Source: Desulfovibrio sp. JY
GTDB taxonomy: Bacteria; Desulfobacterota; Desulfovibrionia; Desulfovibrionales; Desulfovibrionaceae
Direction of reading: 5' to 3'
NCBI GenBank assembly: GCA_021730285.1
Contig: CP082962.1
Coordinates: forward strand, 2,604,001 to 2,668,000
DNA: 64,000 bases
The notes beneath the pieces were generated by a model, which worked only from the letters and a program-made list of their open reading frames with translations, did not search any database and was not told the DNA's origin. How positions within the stretch are numbered: position 1 is the stretch's first letter; each line of letters opens with the position of its first letter. The translations under genes and the position numbers were made by a program. Positions 9,517 through 19,626 of the stretch are shown piece by piece.

Positions 9517-11523
9517 ATGGCCAAGGAAAAAGCAACCACGCCGAACCAGCGGCTGCTGGAGATGATCCGCCGACCGGCCGGAAAAACGGCGGCGAGCGCC
9601 CCCCCGGAGCAAAAAACGGGGAGGGGGGCGCGTCTTTTTTCCTTCGGCAAGGCCGTTTCCGTCGGCGTGGACATCGGGCAGACGCAACTGACCTGTATCA
9701 AGGTGCGTGGCCACGATGCCGGTTTCGAGGTGCTTGGGGCCGTCGTCGTCCCCGTGCCGGAGGGTGTCGCGCCGGGCAAGGAGGGCTTTGCGGCCTTGCT
9801 GCGCCGCACGCTGTCCGAGCTGTGCGGCCCCGGCCCGGCCCCGCGCATCTGGGCGGCGGACCAGAGTTCCCGGGCCAACATCCAGTTCGTGACCATCCCC
9901 AAGGTGTCCTCCGGCCAGGTGGACAACGCGATGTTCTGGACGGCCAAAAAGGAAATGAGCTTCGACGAGGCTTCGGTGGTGTTCGATTTCGAACGCCGGG
10001 GCGAGACGACCGAAAAAGGCATGGAGCGGCTCGGCGGGCTGGCCTACACCGCGCCGCGCGAAGCCGTCGAGGCGTTGCGGGCCGATTTCGCCAAGGCCGG
10101 TTTTCCCCTGGCCGGGCTCACCCTCGAATCCTTTGCCGACCAGAACTTCTACCGCCGCCGCATCCTGCACGAGGCCGCCGGGGCCACGGCCAACCTCCAT
10201 GTGGGCCAGAACTGGTCGCGCCTGGAAATTTTCAACGACGGCAACCTGATGTTCGTGCGGGTCATCAAGACTTCCATGTCGGGCATGGAACAGGCCGTGA
10301 TGGAGGCCCTGGAGGCGAACCTGTCCGCCACGCCGCCGCCCGTGCCGGAACAGGGCATGGCCCTGGCCCCGGGCGCGGCCGGGGAGGCGCTGCTGGACCT
10401 GGACGACGGCGGGGATGCCGCAACGGGCCTGGTGCTCGAACTCGAGCCCGAACCCGAGGTCACGCCCCCCCCGAAAAGCGCGGACAAGCCGGACCGGCCG
10501 CGCGTGACCAAGGCGCAGGCCCGGGAGCTTTTCTGGAGCATCATCTACGGCTGCGAGGATCTGGGCACCTGCCATCCCGGCCTGGGGCTCGAGCCCGAGG
10601 ACGTCATGGGCATGCTCGAACCCGTGGCCTCGCGGCTGGTGCGGCAGGTGGAAATGACGCTCAAGCACTACCGCGAGTCGTTCGGCTATGACGCGGTGTC
10701 GCACCTGACCGTGTCGGGCCTTTTGGGCGGTAGCAAGACGTTCGTGTCCTATATCGGAGAACAGACGGGACTTCGCTGCACCCCCCTCGATCTGCTGGGG
10801 GAGCGCGTGCCCAAGGTGCCGCTCCTCGACGGCTGGATGCTGCCCGGCCCGGCCTGGAGCCAGGCCCTGGGACTGGCCCTGGCCGATGTGGACGTCACGC
10901 CGAGCGTGTTTTTCACCTACCGGGAAAAGGCTTCCGCCCGGGTCTCGCGCCTGCTCGAGCAGTGGACGCTGATCGTTTTGGCCCTGGTGCTCGCGACCAT
11001 GGCGTTTTTTTCCTTCGACGCCGCTTCCACCCGGCGTGCGCTCACCCGGGAACGGGACGCGGTCAACAGGGAACTGGCGTCCCTGGGCGGCGGCATGGAC
11101 GTGGCCTCCCTGTCGAAGATGACGGACGATCTTCGCGCCAAGCGGGCGATGCTGCGCGCCTTTGCCGGGCGCAACCAGGCGGTCGGCGTCTGGGAGAGGG
11201 CCCTGGCCCTGGCGCCGGACGGCGTCGGCGTCGGTACGCTGACCACCGAACTCGGCGCGCCGCGGGAGCCGCGGGAGCCGAGCGGTAAAAACGGCAAGAA
11301 AGGCAAGGACGCGGCGGGAACGGGGCGTCTGGTCATCGACGGCATGATCACCGGCGATGCCCGCCTGTTCGATTCGATGCTGGCCAGCTATGTGGTGGCC
11401 CTCGAAGGGGAGCCGCTTTTCGAGAATGTCACGGTCAAAAAAAGCGAACTGGAACCCCTTGCCGACGGCGCTTCGGGACTGCGCTACGTCATCGGCCTCG
11501 AGCTTTCGGAGACCAAGCCATGA
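9517..11523 (+). CDS. PilM-PilN fusion: actin-like ATPase joined to inner-membrane assembly protein
   Basis: A 668-residue protein. The N-terminal part has a PilM/ActA-like ATPase pattern (GVDIGQTQLTCIKV at 49-62, QFVTIPKVSSGQVDNAMFW, then LTVSGLLGGSK). An acidic/Pro-rich insert (about 270-325) interrupts it. A transmembrane helix (about 482-502) is followed by a periplasmic PilN-like part with coiled coil and a ferredoxin-like GRLVIDGMITGDARLFDSML. In most pili PilM and PilN are separate and PilN's cytoplasmic tail docks in PilM; fusing them would fix that contact, as in GspL of type II secretion. The stop overlaps the start of the PilO-like gene by 4 bp. Confidence 0.82.
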   Translation: MAKEKATTPNQRLLEMIRRPAGKTAASAPPEQKTGRGARLFSFGKAVSVGVDIGQTQLTCIKVRGHDAGFEVLGAVVVPVPEGVAPGKEGFAALLRRTLSELCGPGPAPRIWAADQSSRANIQFVTIPKVSSGQVDNAMFWTAKKEMSFDEASVVFDFERRGETTEKGMERLGGLAYTAPREAVEALRADFAKAGFPLAGLTLESFADQNFYRRRILHEAAGATANLHVGQNWSRLEIFNDGNLMFVRVIKTSMSGMEQAVMEALEANLSATPPPVPEQGMALAPGAAGEALLDLDDGGDAATGLVLELEPEPEVTPPPKSADKPDRPRVTKAQARELFWSIIYGCEDLGTCHPGLGLEPEDVMGMLEPVASRLVRQVEMTLKHYRESFGYDAVSHLTVSGLLGGSKTFVSYIGEQTGLRCTPLDLLGERVPKVPLLDGWMLPGPAWSQALGLALADVDVTPSVFFTYREKASARVSRLLEQWTLIVLALVLATMAFFSFDAASTRRALTRERDAVNRELASLGGGMDVASLSKMTDDLRAKRAMLRAFAGRNQAVGVWERALALAPDGVGVGTLTTELGAPREPREPSGKNGKKGKDAAGTGRLVIDGMITGDARLFDSMLASYVVALEGEPLFENVTVKKSELEPLADGASGLRYVIGLELSETKP

Positions 11524-12053
11524 AGCTTACCGAGATCAAGCGCCGCCTGCCGCCCCGTACCGTGGGATTTCTGGTCGCGGGCGCGGTCATCGCGGCAGGG
11601 TTCATGGCGCTTTTCATCGTGCCGGATTACCACGCCGCCCGGGAACTCAGACGGGAGGTCGGGCACTTGCAGGCGTCGCTGGCCATGCGTCGCCAGTTCG
11701 CCCCGGTCACCAAGTTGCTCACCCAGGCCCGGGAGCATTTGCAGCAGGTGGGCCCGGTCGGCGGCAAGACCACGCTGCCCTTGTCCGACGTGGGCCGGCT
11801 CAACACGATTTTCGGGGACATGGCCGCACCGCTCGGGCTGCGGGTGACGCGCGTTTCCCCGGACCCTTCCTCGGTAACGCGAAAGGGCCTGCTGGCGGTT
11901 CGGTTCGGATTTCTGGGACCGGCGGAGGCCTTTCGGGAATTCATGCTGGTCCTTGGCCGGTACGGGCCCCTGGTCAAAGTGGAGTCGGTGTCCACCATGG
12001 CCGGCGCGGATGGGCGCGAATACGCCATGAAATGCTGGCTGGCGATCAAGTAG
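11520..12053 (+). CDS. pilO: PilO-like inner-membrane alignment protein
   Basis: A 177-residue bitopic protein with a short cytoplasmic start, a TM helix (about 16-35), a coiled coil (about 40-75) and a small periplasmic domain ending in a beta-strand pattern (VKVESVSTMAG, YAMKCWLAIK). The layout matches PilO/GspM, which pairs with PilN/GspL. It is coupled to the gene upstream by an ATGA overlap and followed by the PilP-like gene. Sequence conservation in this family is low, so the call leans on topology and position. Confidence 0.75.
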   Translation: MKLTEIKRRLPPRTVGFLVAGAVIAAGFMALFIVPDYHAARELRREVGHLQASLAMRRQFAPVTKLLTQAREHLQQVGPVGGKTTLPLSDVGRLNTIFGDMAAPLGLRVTRVSPDPSSVTRKGLLAVRFGFLGPAEAFREFMLVLGRYGPLVKVESVSTMAGADGREYAMKCWLAIK

Positions 12054-12065
12054 GCGGGTTGGGCA

Positions 12066-12554
12066 ATGAGCAAACGCGAGAAAATCCTTTTGGCGGCGGT
12101 CTGCGTCACGGCCGTGATCGGGCTTTGGATCACGCTGGACCGGCCTTCGTCTCCGCCCGCCCGCAAGCCCAATCCCGGCGACGCCTCCCAGGCCGCGAAC
12201 CTGTTGCGCGCCATCAAGGATTCGGATCTGAGCCCGGCCGAGAGCTCGCTGGTTGCGGCCATCGGCGAGAAATGGCCGGTAACGTCCTTTTACGACAAGC
12301 CGTTGTCCGGGCGCGCTTCCGTGCAACAAGCGGTTTTGCCCCACTACTCGGGATACGTGGAGCTTGGCAGCGGCAAATTGGCCGTCGTTGATGGCATGGA
12401 ATACCAGGTCGGCGACGCCCTGGATGGCGGCGGCTACAAGGTCGTGGCCATCGCCCCGGACCATGTGGTGTTGGAGAGTCTGGCCAACGGGCAGCAGGTG
12501 ACGATTCCCTACGAGGGTCAGGAAGCCCGGGGGCAGGACGCCCATGGACGCTAA
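12066..12554 (+). CDS. pilP: PilP/GspC-like periplasmic connector protein
   Basis: A 162-residue protein with an N-terminal TM helix (about 7-24), a Pro-rich linker and a C-terminal beta domain resembling the HR/PilP fold (YVELGSGKLAVVDGMEYQVGD, YKVVAIAPDHVVLES). PilP-type domains link the inner-membrane PilN/PilO platform to the secretin. It lies between the pilO-like and secretin genes, the canonical order. No lipobox is present, unlike typical PilP, which makes it somewhat GspC-like. Confidence 0.72.
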   Translation: MSKREKILLAAVCVTAVIGLWITLDRPSSPPARKPNPGDASQAANLLRAIKDSDLSPAESSLVAAIGEKWPVTSFYDKPLSGRASVQQAVLPHYSGYVELGSGKLAVVDGMEYQVGDALDGGGYKVVAIAPDHVVLESLANGQQVTIPYEGQEARGQDAHGR

Positions 12555-12593
12555 GCCATGGCGTGTCGCGCCGGACAGGATGGGAGAATGCAT

Positions 12594-14504
12594 ATGCGAG
12601 GTCGCGTCATGAAGGCGGGGAAGTGGGGCAGGGCCGCGTTGGCGGCGCTTTTGACGGTGTCCCTGACCGCGCCGGGTTGCGTGAAAAAGCCGCACAAGGA
12701 TGCCTTTATCGAGCATTGGGATGCCCGGGCCGCCCAGTCGGATGGCTATTCCCCGACGAGTCATCCGCGTCGGATCGAATTCAAGAAGGCGGCCCTCGCC
12801 TCCAAGAAGGACAAGGTTGCGGAGAAGCCGGCGCGGCCCTTGCCCACCCAGAAAGTGACGCTGCGCATGTACGACACGGACCTGGTGGCCGTGGTGCGGG
12901 CCATGGCCCGGGCGGCCAACCAGAACGTGGTGCTTTCCTCGTCGATTCCCGGTTCGACCGGCTCCGGCGCGGGGCCGCAGCAGGGCAAGGGGCTTCGCAT
13001 CAACGTCAACGTGACCGACGCCCCCTGGGACGAGACGTTCAAAAGCATCCTGGCTTCCAACGGCCTGACCTACTCGGTGGAGGGCGACATCATCCGCGTG
13101 ATGACCGTGGCCGACATGGAGCAGCAGCAAAAGCTCAAGGAAACCAGCAACAAAGTGGCGGCCGAAATGGCCAAGGCCAGGGAGCTCGAGCCCGACGTCA
13201 CGGCCCGGGTCGAGATCAACTACGCCGAACTTTCCAAAATGTACGCCACGCTTTCGGCCATGTGCGGCTCTTCCGGCGCGACCATGCCCGGGCAGCAGCA
13301 GGCCAAACAACCGACGCCGGCCGGCCAGACCGCCCGCAACATCACGCCGGACCGGTCCACCAACGATACGATCAAGATGCACGGCCCGGGCGGGCGTCGG
13401 CCCGGCCAGCTCAATTGTTCGATCGTGCCGGACCAGCACAGCAATTCCATCATCATCCAGGCCCCGGAGGAAGACGCGAAAAAACTGGTGGCGCTGATCG
13501 AAGAGCTCGACAAGCCGCGTCCCCAGGTCAAGCTCAAGGCGTTTATCGTGCAGACCGACCGGACCACGGCCCAGGCCCTCGGCGTGCAGTGGGGCGGGGT
13601 GCTGAAAAACTCCAACTTCCGGATGTCCCCGGCCCAGACCGCGACGAGCTCCACCACCACGACGTCGGGCAATAACGGTTCGACCTCGGCCGCCGGCGGT
13701 TCCTCCAACGCAACCCTCAGTGGCTCCGGCAGTTCCTCCAACGCCAATAGCGGCAGCACGAGCGCCAGCAACGTGTCGACGCCGATTTTCCCCGGCGGCA
13801 CGTCCGGCAACGGTTTCGGCCTCAACTATCCGGCCCTGACCAATTCCCTGACCACGGCCTCGGGCCTTGGGGCCGCCGGCGCCGGGGTCGACTTCCTGTT
13901 CGGCAAGATCGGGGAAAACGTGCTGGAGGCCCAGCTCACCGCCCTGGCCGAGGAGAACAAGTTGAAAATCCTGGCCAGCCCCACCATCACCACCATGGAG
14001 AACCAGACGGCCTTCGTGGAAAACGGCATGGACGTGCCCTACACCTCCACTTCCCAGAACGGCACCAACGTCCAGTTCGCCAACGCCACCCTGCGCCTCG
14101 AGATCCTGCCCCATGTGGTCGACGGCACCAACCTGCGCATGAAGATCACGGTCAAGGACGACCAGGTGGACACCACGCGCACCGTGGACGGCAACCCCTA
14201 CATCTACAAGCGCGAGACCCAGTCGAACCTGGTGGTCGAGGACCGCGAGACCATCGTCATCTCCGGGCTGGTCCGGGACACGGTGTCCGACGGCAACTCC
14301 GGCGTGCCCTTTTTGCGGGACATCCCGGGGCTTGGCTGGGCCTTTAAGTCCAAGAACTCGAGCGTCGAGCGCGAGCAGATGCTTATTTTCATAACGCCCA
14401 TCATTCTCAAGGAAAAACCCATCGCGCCGGTGCCGCCCGTGGCCGATCGCGTCGACCCCAAAGCCCTCTCGCCCGTCGCGGCGGCCGAAGTCGTCAGACC
14501 CTAA
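12594..14504 (+). CDS. pilQ: secretin (PilQ/GspD family), outer-membrane pore
   Basis: A 636-residue secretin. A signal peptide ends in a weak lipobox (TAPGC), then come an STN/N0-like segment (VTLRMYDTDLVAVVRAMARAANQNVVLSS), an N-domain (HSNSIIIQAPEEDAKKLVALIEELD) and a Ser/Thr/Gly/Asn-rich disordered insert (about 13646-13790). The secretin core (LEAQLTALAEENKLKILASP, VPYTST, VVEDRETIVISGL, PFLRDIPGLGW) ends with a short tail. It forms the gated ring through which the pilus leaves the cell. GGGAG lies 7 nt before the ATG at 12594; in-frame ATGs at 12558, 12588 and 12609 are alternatives. Confidence 0.93.
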   Translation: MRGRVMKAGKWGRAALAALLTVSLTAPGCVKKPHKDAFIEHWDARAAQSDGYSPTSHPRRIEFKKAALASKKDKVAEKPARPLPTQKVTLRMYDTDLVAVVRAMARAANQNVVLSSSIPGSTGSGAGPQQGKGLRINVNVTDAPWDETFKSILASNGLTYSVEGDIIRVMTVADMEQQQKLKETSNKVAAEMAKARELEPDVTARVEINYAELSKMYATLSAMCGSSGATMPGQQQAKQPTPAGQTARNITPDRSTNDTIKMHGPGGRRPGQLNCSIVPDQHSNSIIIQAPEEDAKKLVALIEELDKPRPQVKLKAFIVQTDRTTAQALGVQWGGVLKNSNFRMSPAQTATSSTTTTSGNNGSTSAAGGSSNATLSGSGSSSNANSGSTSASNVSTPIFPGGTSGNGFGLNYPALTNSLTTASGLGAAGAGVDFLFGKIGENVLEAQLTALAEENKLKILASPTITTMENQTAFVENGMDVPYTSTSQNGTNVQFANATLRLEILPHVVDGTNLRMKITVKDDQVDTTRTVDGNPYIYKRETQSNLVVEDRETIVISGLVRDTVSDGNSGVPFLRDIPGLGWAFKSKNSSVEREQMLIFITPIILKEKPIAPVPPVADRVDPKALSPVAAAEVVRP

Positions 14505-14515
14505 AGGAGTGTGCC

Positions 14516-16546
14516 ATGAGCTACTATAAGGCCCTGGGCCTCGTCCGCGAGCCCTTCTCCAACTCTCCGGACCCGGATTTGCTCTACCGGGCCCCGTCCC
14601 ACCTGGAATGCCTGCAGCACATGGAAATCGCCGTGCGTCTGCGGCGCGGACTCAACGTGGTGCTCGGCGAGGTGGGCACGGGCAAGACCACGCTCGGCCG
14701 GGAACTGACCCGGCTCCTCGACGGCGACGACGATATCGAGGTGCATTTCATCGACGACCCCTACCACGCCACGCCCGAGGATTTCCTGTTGTCCCTGGCC
14801 CGGCTGTTCGGCCTGGACGCGGCGTCGCTCGGGCGCGACGCGGGGCTTTTGCGCGAGGCGCTCAAGGCCGAGCTGCTGCGGCGTGGCCAGGACGGCCGGC
14901 GCATCGTGGCCCTCATCGTGGACGAGGGGCAGAAGATCACGCCGCCGTGCCTGGAGCTTTTGCGCGAACTGCTCAATTTCGAGACCAACACCCACAAGCT
15001 GTTGCAGATCGTCATCTTCGCCCAAAACGAGTTCGAGGACGTGCTGGCCGCGCGGCCCAACCTCGAGGACCGGGTCAATTTTCGCTACCGGCTCTTGCCG
15101 CTCACCAGGCCCCAGACCCGGCGCATGATCGAGACCCGTCTGGCCCTGTGTTCCCCGGAAGGGCGCGTCCCGGCCGTGTTCACGTCCCTGGCCTGCCGGC
15201 GCATCCATCGCCTGACCGGCGGCTATCCGCGCAAGATCGTGCGGCTTTGCCACCTGTCCATGCTGCTGGCTGTCGGTTTCGGCCGCCAGCGCATCGGCTG
15301 GGGGCTGGTCGGCCGGGCGGCCAGGGAGCAGCGGGGGGGCACTTCCCTGTGGTTGCGTCGGGGAGGGCTTGCCGCCGGCTGCGCCCTGGCCGGGCTCATC
15401 ACCGTCGGCATGGTAAGCGGCCAGCCGCCGTTCGTGCGCCACGGCGCGGAGATCCTGACCCGGGCGGTCGCTTCCCTGTCCCCCGCCCAGGCTCCCGCCC
15501 CGGCCCTTGCGCCGAGCGGCGACCGGGCGCCGGCCATGCCGGCAGCTCCCGTAGCCGAGGCCGCTTTGGCCAAACCGGCCGTGCCGCTTTTGGCCGCGCA
15601 TGGTGGCGCGGTCGTGTCGCCGGCGGCCGAAGCTCCGAGCCCGGTCGCCTCCCGGACAGTGCAAGCCGAAGCCCCGGCCGCCTCGCCAGCGGCCGGGAAA
15701 ACGCCCGAGACCGTCTCGCCAACGGCTAGGGCGGTCCCGTCCACGGCCGAAACCGTCGCGCCGGAGTCCGGGGCGCGCCAGGGGCGGGACATGGCCGCGG
15801 CGTTGGATCTGGCGGCCGCCGCCTTGCCGCCGAACGCGCCGGAGAACATCATTGTGGTCGCCCCGGACGACGGCTTGCCGGCAGCATCGGCCGTGGCCGC
15901 CGCCGCGATCTCTCCCGAACTGCCGCCGGCCATGCCCGTTGCCGGCGACGCGGTTTCCGGAAAGGCGGCCGCGCCGGACAGGATCGGCGCCTGCGTCATG
16001 CGCCCGGGCTGGAGCGTGAGCAGGCTTGCGGCGCGGCTCTACGGCAACGGCGGCAGGAAGGTGCTGGCCCAACTGTCGGTCGCCAATCCGGGCAAGCATT
16101 TCAACACGATACGGGTCGGCGAAACCCTGGTCTTTCCGCCCATCGAAGCCGCCGCTCCTCCGGCGGGATCGTACCTGGTCAAGGTGGCCGGCGTCGACGG
16201 GTTGCAGAAGGGATACGCCTTTATTTCCCGCCATATAGCCACGACGGAACTCTCGCTTTTCTGCACCCGGCTGCCCGATGCGAGCCTGCGTTTCGACGTG
16301 GTGCTGCCCGTTTTGTACCCCAATCAGGCAGCGGCGGAAGCGGCCCTGGCGGGCCTTCCCCGGGAACTTGCGGCCCGGGCGGTGCTTCTGGGCGGGTATC
16401 CGGCCGGCACGACCTATTTCACGGAACTCGGCTCGGCCTCCCGACCGGCCCCCGGCGTGACCCGGGCCGTGGCCGCCGTGGTTGCCAAGGCCCCCGTCCG
16501 GCAGGTGGCCGAACGGCAGCCGTCGCCGCTTCCCGGACAACCGTAG
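14516..16546 (+). CDS. GspA/ExeA-like AAA ATPase with periplasmic LysM-like tail
   Basis: A 676-residue protein. The N-terminal ATPase (about 1-270) has Walker A GEVGTGKTT (51-59) and Walker B ALIVDEGQ, and starts YYKALGLVREPFSNSPDP, as in ExeA. A TM helix at about 285-303 is followed by a long Ala/Pro-rich periplasmic linker (about 310-480), a LysM-like module (SRLAARLYGNGGRKVLAQL, IRVGETLVFPP, near 500-545) and a C-terminal SPOR-like part. GspA proteins help a secretin pass or anchor in peptidoglycan, and the LysM-like module supports this. It lies 11 bp after the secretin gene. Confidence 0.88.
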   Translation: MSYYKALGLVREPFSNSPDPDLLYRAPSHLECLQHMEIAVRLRRGLNVVLGEVGTGKTTLGRELTRLLDGDDDIEVHFIDDPYHATPEDFLLSLARLFGLDAASLGRDAGLLREALKAELLRRGQDGRRIVALIVDEGQKITPPCLELLRELLNFETNTHKLLQIVIFAQNEFEDVLAARPNLEDRVNFRYRLLPLTRPQTRRMIETRLALCSPEGRVPAVFTSLACRRIHRLTGGYPRKIVRLCHLSMLLAVGFGRQRIGWGLVGRAAREQRGGTSLWLRRGGLAAGCALAGLITVGMVSGQPPFVRHGAEILTRAVASLSPAQAPAPALAPSGDRAPAMPAAPVAEAALAKPAVPLLAAHGGAVVSPAAEAPSPVASRTVQAEAPAASPAAGKTPETVSPTARAVPSTAETVAPESGARQGRDMAAALDLAAAALPPNAPENIIVVAPDDGLPAASAVAAAAISPELPPAMPVAGDAVSGKAAAPDRIGACVMRPGWSVSRLAARLYGNGGRKVLAQLSVANPGKHFNTIRVGETLVFPPIEAAAPPAGSYLVKVAGVDGLQKGYAFISRHIATTELSLFCTRLPDASLRFDVVLPVLYPNQAAAEAALAGLPRELAARAVLLGGYPAGTTYFTELGSASRPAPGVTRAVAAVVAKAPVRQVAERQPSPLPGQP

Positions 16547-16645
16547 ACCTGGACGAAATGCCCAAGCCGTGACAGGGAAGGGCCGACCGCGCGTATAACG
16601 TGATCACACGGGCGTTTCCGCGCCTGCCGGACCCGGGGAAGAGGA

Positions 16646-18352
16646 ATGGAGCCCAGAAAACGTCTGCGTCTTGGCGAGATGCTTGTCTCCGCCGGACTTG
16701 TGACCGAAGACCAGTTGCGTCAGGCCCTTGCCGCCGGCAAGCGGGCCGGGCTGCGCCTTGGGCAGCAGCTCGTGCGCGAAGGCACGGTCAAGGAATCCGA
16801 CATTGTCGACCTGATCAGCCGGCAAATGGGGCTTTCCAAATATACGCCCGAACGCTTTCCGGTGGACGGCAGCCTGGCCGCCATCATTCCGGCCGAAATG
16901 GCCCTGCGCGCCCGGCTCGTGCCGCTGCAAAAGACGGGCAACCTCATCCGGGTGGCCATGCCCGACCCCCTCGACGTCAGTTCCATCGAGGACATCGAGA
17001 TCTACAAGAACTGCGAGGTGGAACCCGTCATTTGCACCGAGCGGGAGCTTGGCCACCTGACCAGCGCCATCTACGGCATGGGACTCGGGCTCGAGGGCGT
17101 GCTCGACAGCATCGAGAGCATGCGCGACGACGAGAAGCCGGCCGCGCGCACGACCGAGGACGTGCAGGTCAGCTCCCTGGAGGACATGGCCGGCGAGGCC
17201 CCGGTGGTGCGCTTCGTCAATTCGCTTTTGTCCCAGGCCGTGCGCGAGGGCGCAAGCGACGTGCACATAAGCCCCGAGCGCGACCAGGTGCAGATCCGCA
17301 TGCGCGTCGACGGCAAGCTCAAGGCCGTGCCCTCGCCGCCCAAGCCCATGATCCTGCCCATCGTTTCGCGCATCAAGATTCTCGGCAACCTCGACATCGC
17401 CGTCAGCCGCGTGCCCCAGGACGGCCGCTTCACCGTGGCCATCGACAAGCGGGAGATCAACATCCGCGTCTCGACCCTGCCGACCATCCATGGCGAGAAT
17501 CTGGTGTTGCGTCTTTTGGACATGAGCGCCGGCGGGTTGCTTTTGACCGACCTGGGCCTTGCCCCGGACGACCTGGCCAAGCTTCGGCTGGTGGTGGAAA
17601 AGCCCTACGGCATGTTCCTGGCCACCGGGCCGACGGGTTCGGGCAAGTCCACCACGCTTTTCGCGTTGCTTCGCGAGATCAACCGGCCGGACATCAACGT
17701 CGTCACCCTGGAGGACCCGGTCGAGTATCGCCTGGACGGCGTGCGCCAGGTGCAGCTCAACCGTCGGGCCGGCATGACCTTTGCCAGCGCCCTGCGCTCC
17801 ACCTTGCGCCAGGACCCGGACGTGGTGCTGGTGGGCGAGATCCGCGACGCCGAGACTGCCGCCATCGCCACCCAGGCGGCGCTCACCGGCCACAAGGTGC
17901 TCTCCACCGTGCATACCAACGACGCGGCCGGCGCGGTCATGCGGCTTATGGACATGGGCATCGAGCCGTTTCTGGTGTCCTCGGTGCTGGTCGCCTCCAT
18001 TGCCCAGCGCCTGGTGCGCCGGGTCTGCCCCAACTGCGCCGAGCCCTACACGCCAAAGCCCGAGGTGCTGCGGTTTTGGAACCTGGAAGACACGCAAGGT
18101 GCGGTTTTCATGCGGGGCCGGGGCTGTTACATGTGCGGCGATACGGGATTCAAGGGGCGCGTCGGGCTTTACGAAATCCTGGTCATCGACGAGGATATCC
18201 AGGAAATGGTGGCCAAGCGCGCCACGTCGCGGGAGATCTCCCGGTTCGCCGCCGATTCGGGGCGGCTGAAACTGCTTCAGGACGACGCGCGCCTGAAAAT
18301 CCTGGAAGGCAAGACCACCTTCGAAGAGGCCTCCTCGGCGGTCATGCTCTGA
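16646..18352 (+). CDS. pilB: PilB/GspE pilus extension ATPase
   Basis: A 568-residue ATPase that powers pilin polymerisation. An MshEN/GspE N-domain (about 1-150: RLGEMLVSAGLVTEDQLRQAL) is followed by the N2 domain and a RecA-like core with Walker A GPTGSGKST (about 328-336), an Asp box (LEDPVEYRL), Walker B DVVLVGEIRD and a His box (LTGHKVLSTVHTND). The PilB/GspE tetracysteine metal site (CPNC...CYMC, about 461-496) is intact. GTAAs with MshEN domains can bind cyclic di-GMP, giving a possible link to the HD-GYP protein, though this is not shown. It is followed by pilC. Confidence 0.95.
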   Translation: MEPRKRLRLGEMLVSAGLVTEDQLRQALAAGKRAGLRLGQQLVREGTVKESDIVDLISRQMGLSKYTPERFPVDGSLAAIIPAEMALRARLVPLQKTGNLIRVAMPDPLDVSSIEDIEIYKNCEVEPVICTERELGHLTSAIYGMGLGLEGVLDSIESMRDDEKPAARTTEDVQVSSLEDMAGEAPVVRFVNSLLSQAVREGASDVHISPERDQVQIRMRVDGKLKAVPSPPKPMILPIVSRIKILGNLDIAVSRVPQDGRFTVAIDKREINIRVSTLPTIHGENLVLRLLDMSAGGLLLTDLGLAPDDLAKLRLVVEKPYGMFLATGPTGSGKSTTLFALLREINRPDINVVTLEDPVEYRLDGVRQVQLNRRAGMTFASALRSTLRQDPDVVLVGEIRDAETAAIATQAALTGHKVLSTVHTNDAAGAVMRLMDMGIEPFLVSSVLVASIAQRLVRRVCPNCAEPYTPKPEVLRFWNLEDTQGAVFMRGRGCYMCGDTGFKGRVGLYEILVIDEDIQEMVAKRATSREISRFAADSGRLKLLQDDARLKILEGKTTFEEASSAVML

Positions 18353-18383
18353 TGCCTCCGCCCGCTAACAAGGACGCCGCGTC

Positions 18384-19610
18384 GTGCCGCAATATTCCTA
18401 CGAAGCCATAAACGAGGCCGGCAATACCATCCGGGGCGCCATCGAGGCCGAGAGCCCCGACGGCGCCAAAAACCGCCTGTCCGCCATGGGCTACATTCCG
18501 GTGTCGGTCCAGCGCGGACTTGGCGACTCGGGCGGCGGCACGTTCAGTGTCCTGGAGGCGGCGCTGTCCCGGGTCAAGCCCCAGGAACTGATCCTTTTCA
18601 CCAAGCAGTTCAAGACGATGCTCGCGGCCGGGCTGTCCATGCTCGAGATCCTCAAGGTGCTGGAGCAGCAGACGGAAAACCCCCGCCTGCGGCGCCTCTG
18701 CGGCCGTATGGCCGACGACGTCAAAAAAGGCGCATCCATTTCCGAGGCCCTGGCCGTGCACAAGGGCGTTTTTTCGCCGCTCTACGTCAGCATGGTGCGG
18801 GCCGGCGAGACGGCGGGCGCTTTGCCGGAGGTGCTCGACCGGCTCATCTACATCATTTCCCACGAGCATCAGGTCCGCTCCGATATCCGCTCGGCGCTCC
18901 AGTATCCGATGACGGTGGTGATCGCGCTCGTCGGGGCCTTTTTTTTCCTGCTGACCTTCGTGGTGCCGGTTTTCGCCAGGATCTTCGCCAACGCCCACGT
19001 CCAACTGCCGTTGCCCACGCGCATCGCCTTGCAAGCCAACCTCTTTATCACCCATTACTGGTATGCCCTGGTGGCCGGGGTGGTCGCCGTTGTGGCGGCC
19101 TTGTATTTCTGGTTCAAGACCGAAGGCGGCCAGGTGGCCCGGGATGCTTTTTTTCTGCATGTGCCGATCATCGGCAAGCTGTTCCAGAAAGCGGCCATGT
19201 CGCGCTTCGCCTCCATCTTCGCCATCCTGCAATCGAGCGGCGTGCCGGTCCTGACCACCATCGACATCCTGGTCGAAACTATTGGCAATGCGGCTATTTC
19301 CAAGGAATTCAGGCGGATTCAAGGCATGATCCGCACCGGGCAGGGGCTTTCCGCGCCGCTTTCCCGGGCCAAGTATTTCACGCCCATGGTGGTGACCATG
19401 GTGTCGGTGGGCGAGGAGTCGGGCAATCTCGACGACATGCTTTCGGCCATAAGCGAGCACTACGACGCCGAGGTGGCCTATGCGGTCAAACGCCTGTCCG
19501 ATGCCCTGGGGCCGATTCTGATCGTGGGACTGGCCGGCGTGGTGGGGTTTTTCGCGCTGGCCATTTTCCTGCCCATGTGGGACATGGCCCAGGTGTCGCT
19601 GCATCATTGA
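18384..19610 (+). CDS. pilC: PilC/GspF inner-membrane platform protein
   Basis: A 408-residue protein with two T2SSF repeats ([38 protein letters not shown]) and three TM segments (about 175-195, 218-240, 375-398). It starts [16 protein letters not shown], as usual for the family. It links the cytoplasmic motor to the growing pilus. It begins with GTG at 18384, with AAGGA 9 nt upstream, 31 bp after pilB. Confidence 0.95.
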   Translation: MPQYSYEAINEAGNTIRGAIEAESPDGAKNRLSAMGYIPVSVQRGLGDSGGGTFSVLEAALSRVKPQELILFTKQFKTMLAAGLSMLEILKVLEQQTENPRLRRLCGRMADDVKKGASISEALAVHKGVFSPLYVSMVRAGETAGALPEVLDRLIYIISHEHQVRSDIRSALQYPMTVVIALVGAFFFLLTFVVPVFARIFANAHVQLPLPTRIALQANLFITHYWYALVAGVVAVVAALYFWFKTEGGQVARDAFFLHVPIIGKLFQKAAMSRFASIFAILQSSGVPVLTTIDILVETIGNAAISKEFRRIQGMIRTGQGLSAPLSRAKYFTPMVVTMVSVGEESGNLDDMLSAISEHYDAEVAYAVKRLSDALGPILIVGLAGVVGFFALAIFLPMWDMAQVSLHH

Positions 19611-19626
19611 GCTGCCGGCGGCGCAA

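Noticed and set aside
11484-14114. 876-codon minus-strand open frame opposite the pilO-pilP-secretin genes
   Set aside because: Gly/His/Arg-rich antisense translation with no domain; the plus strand has clear family members.
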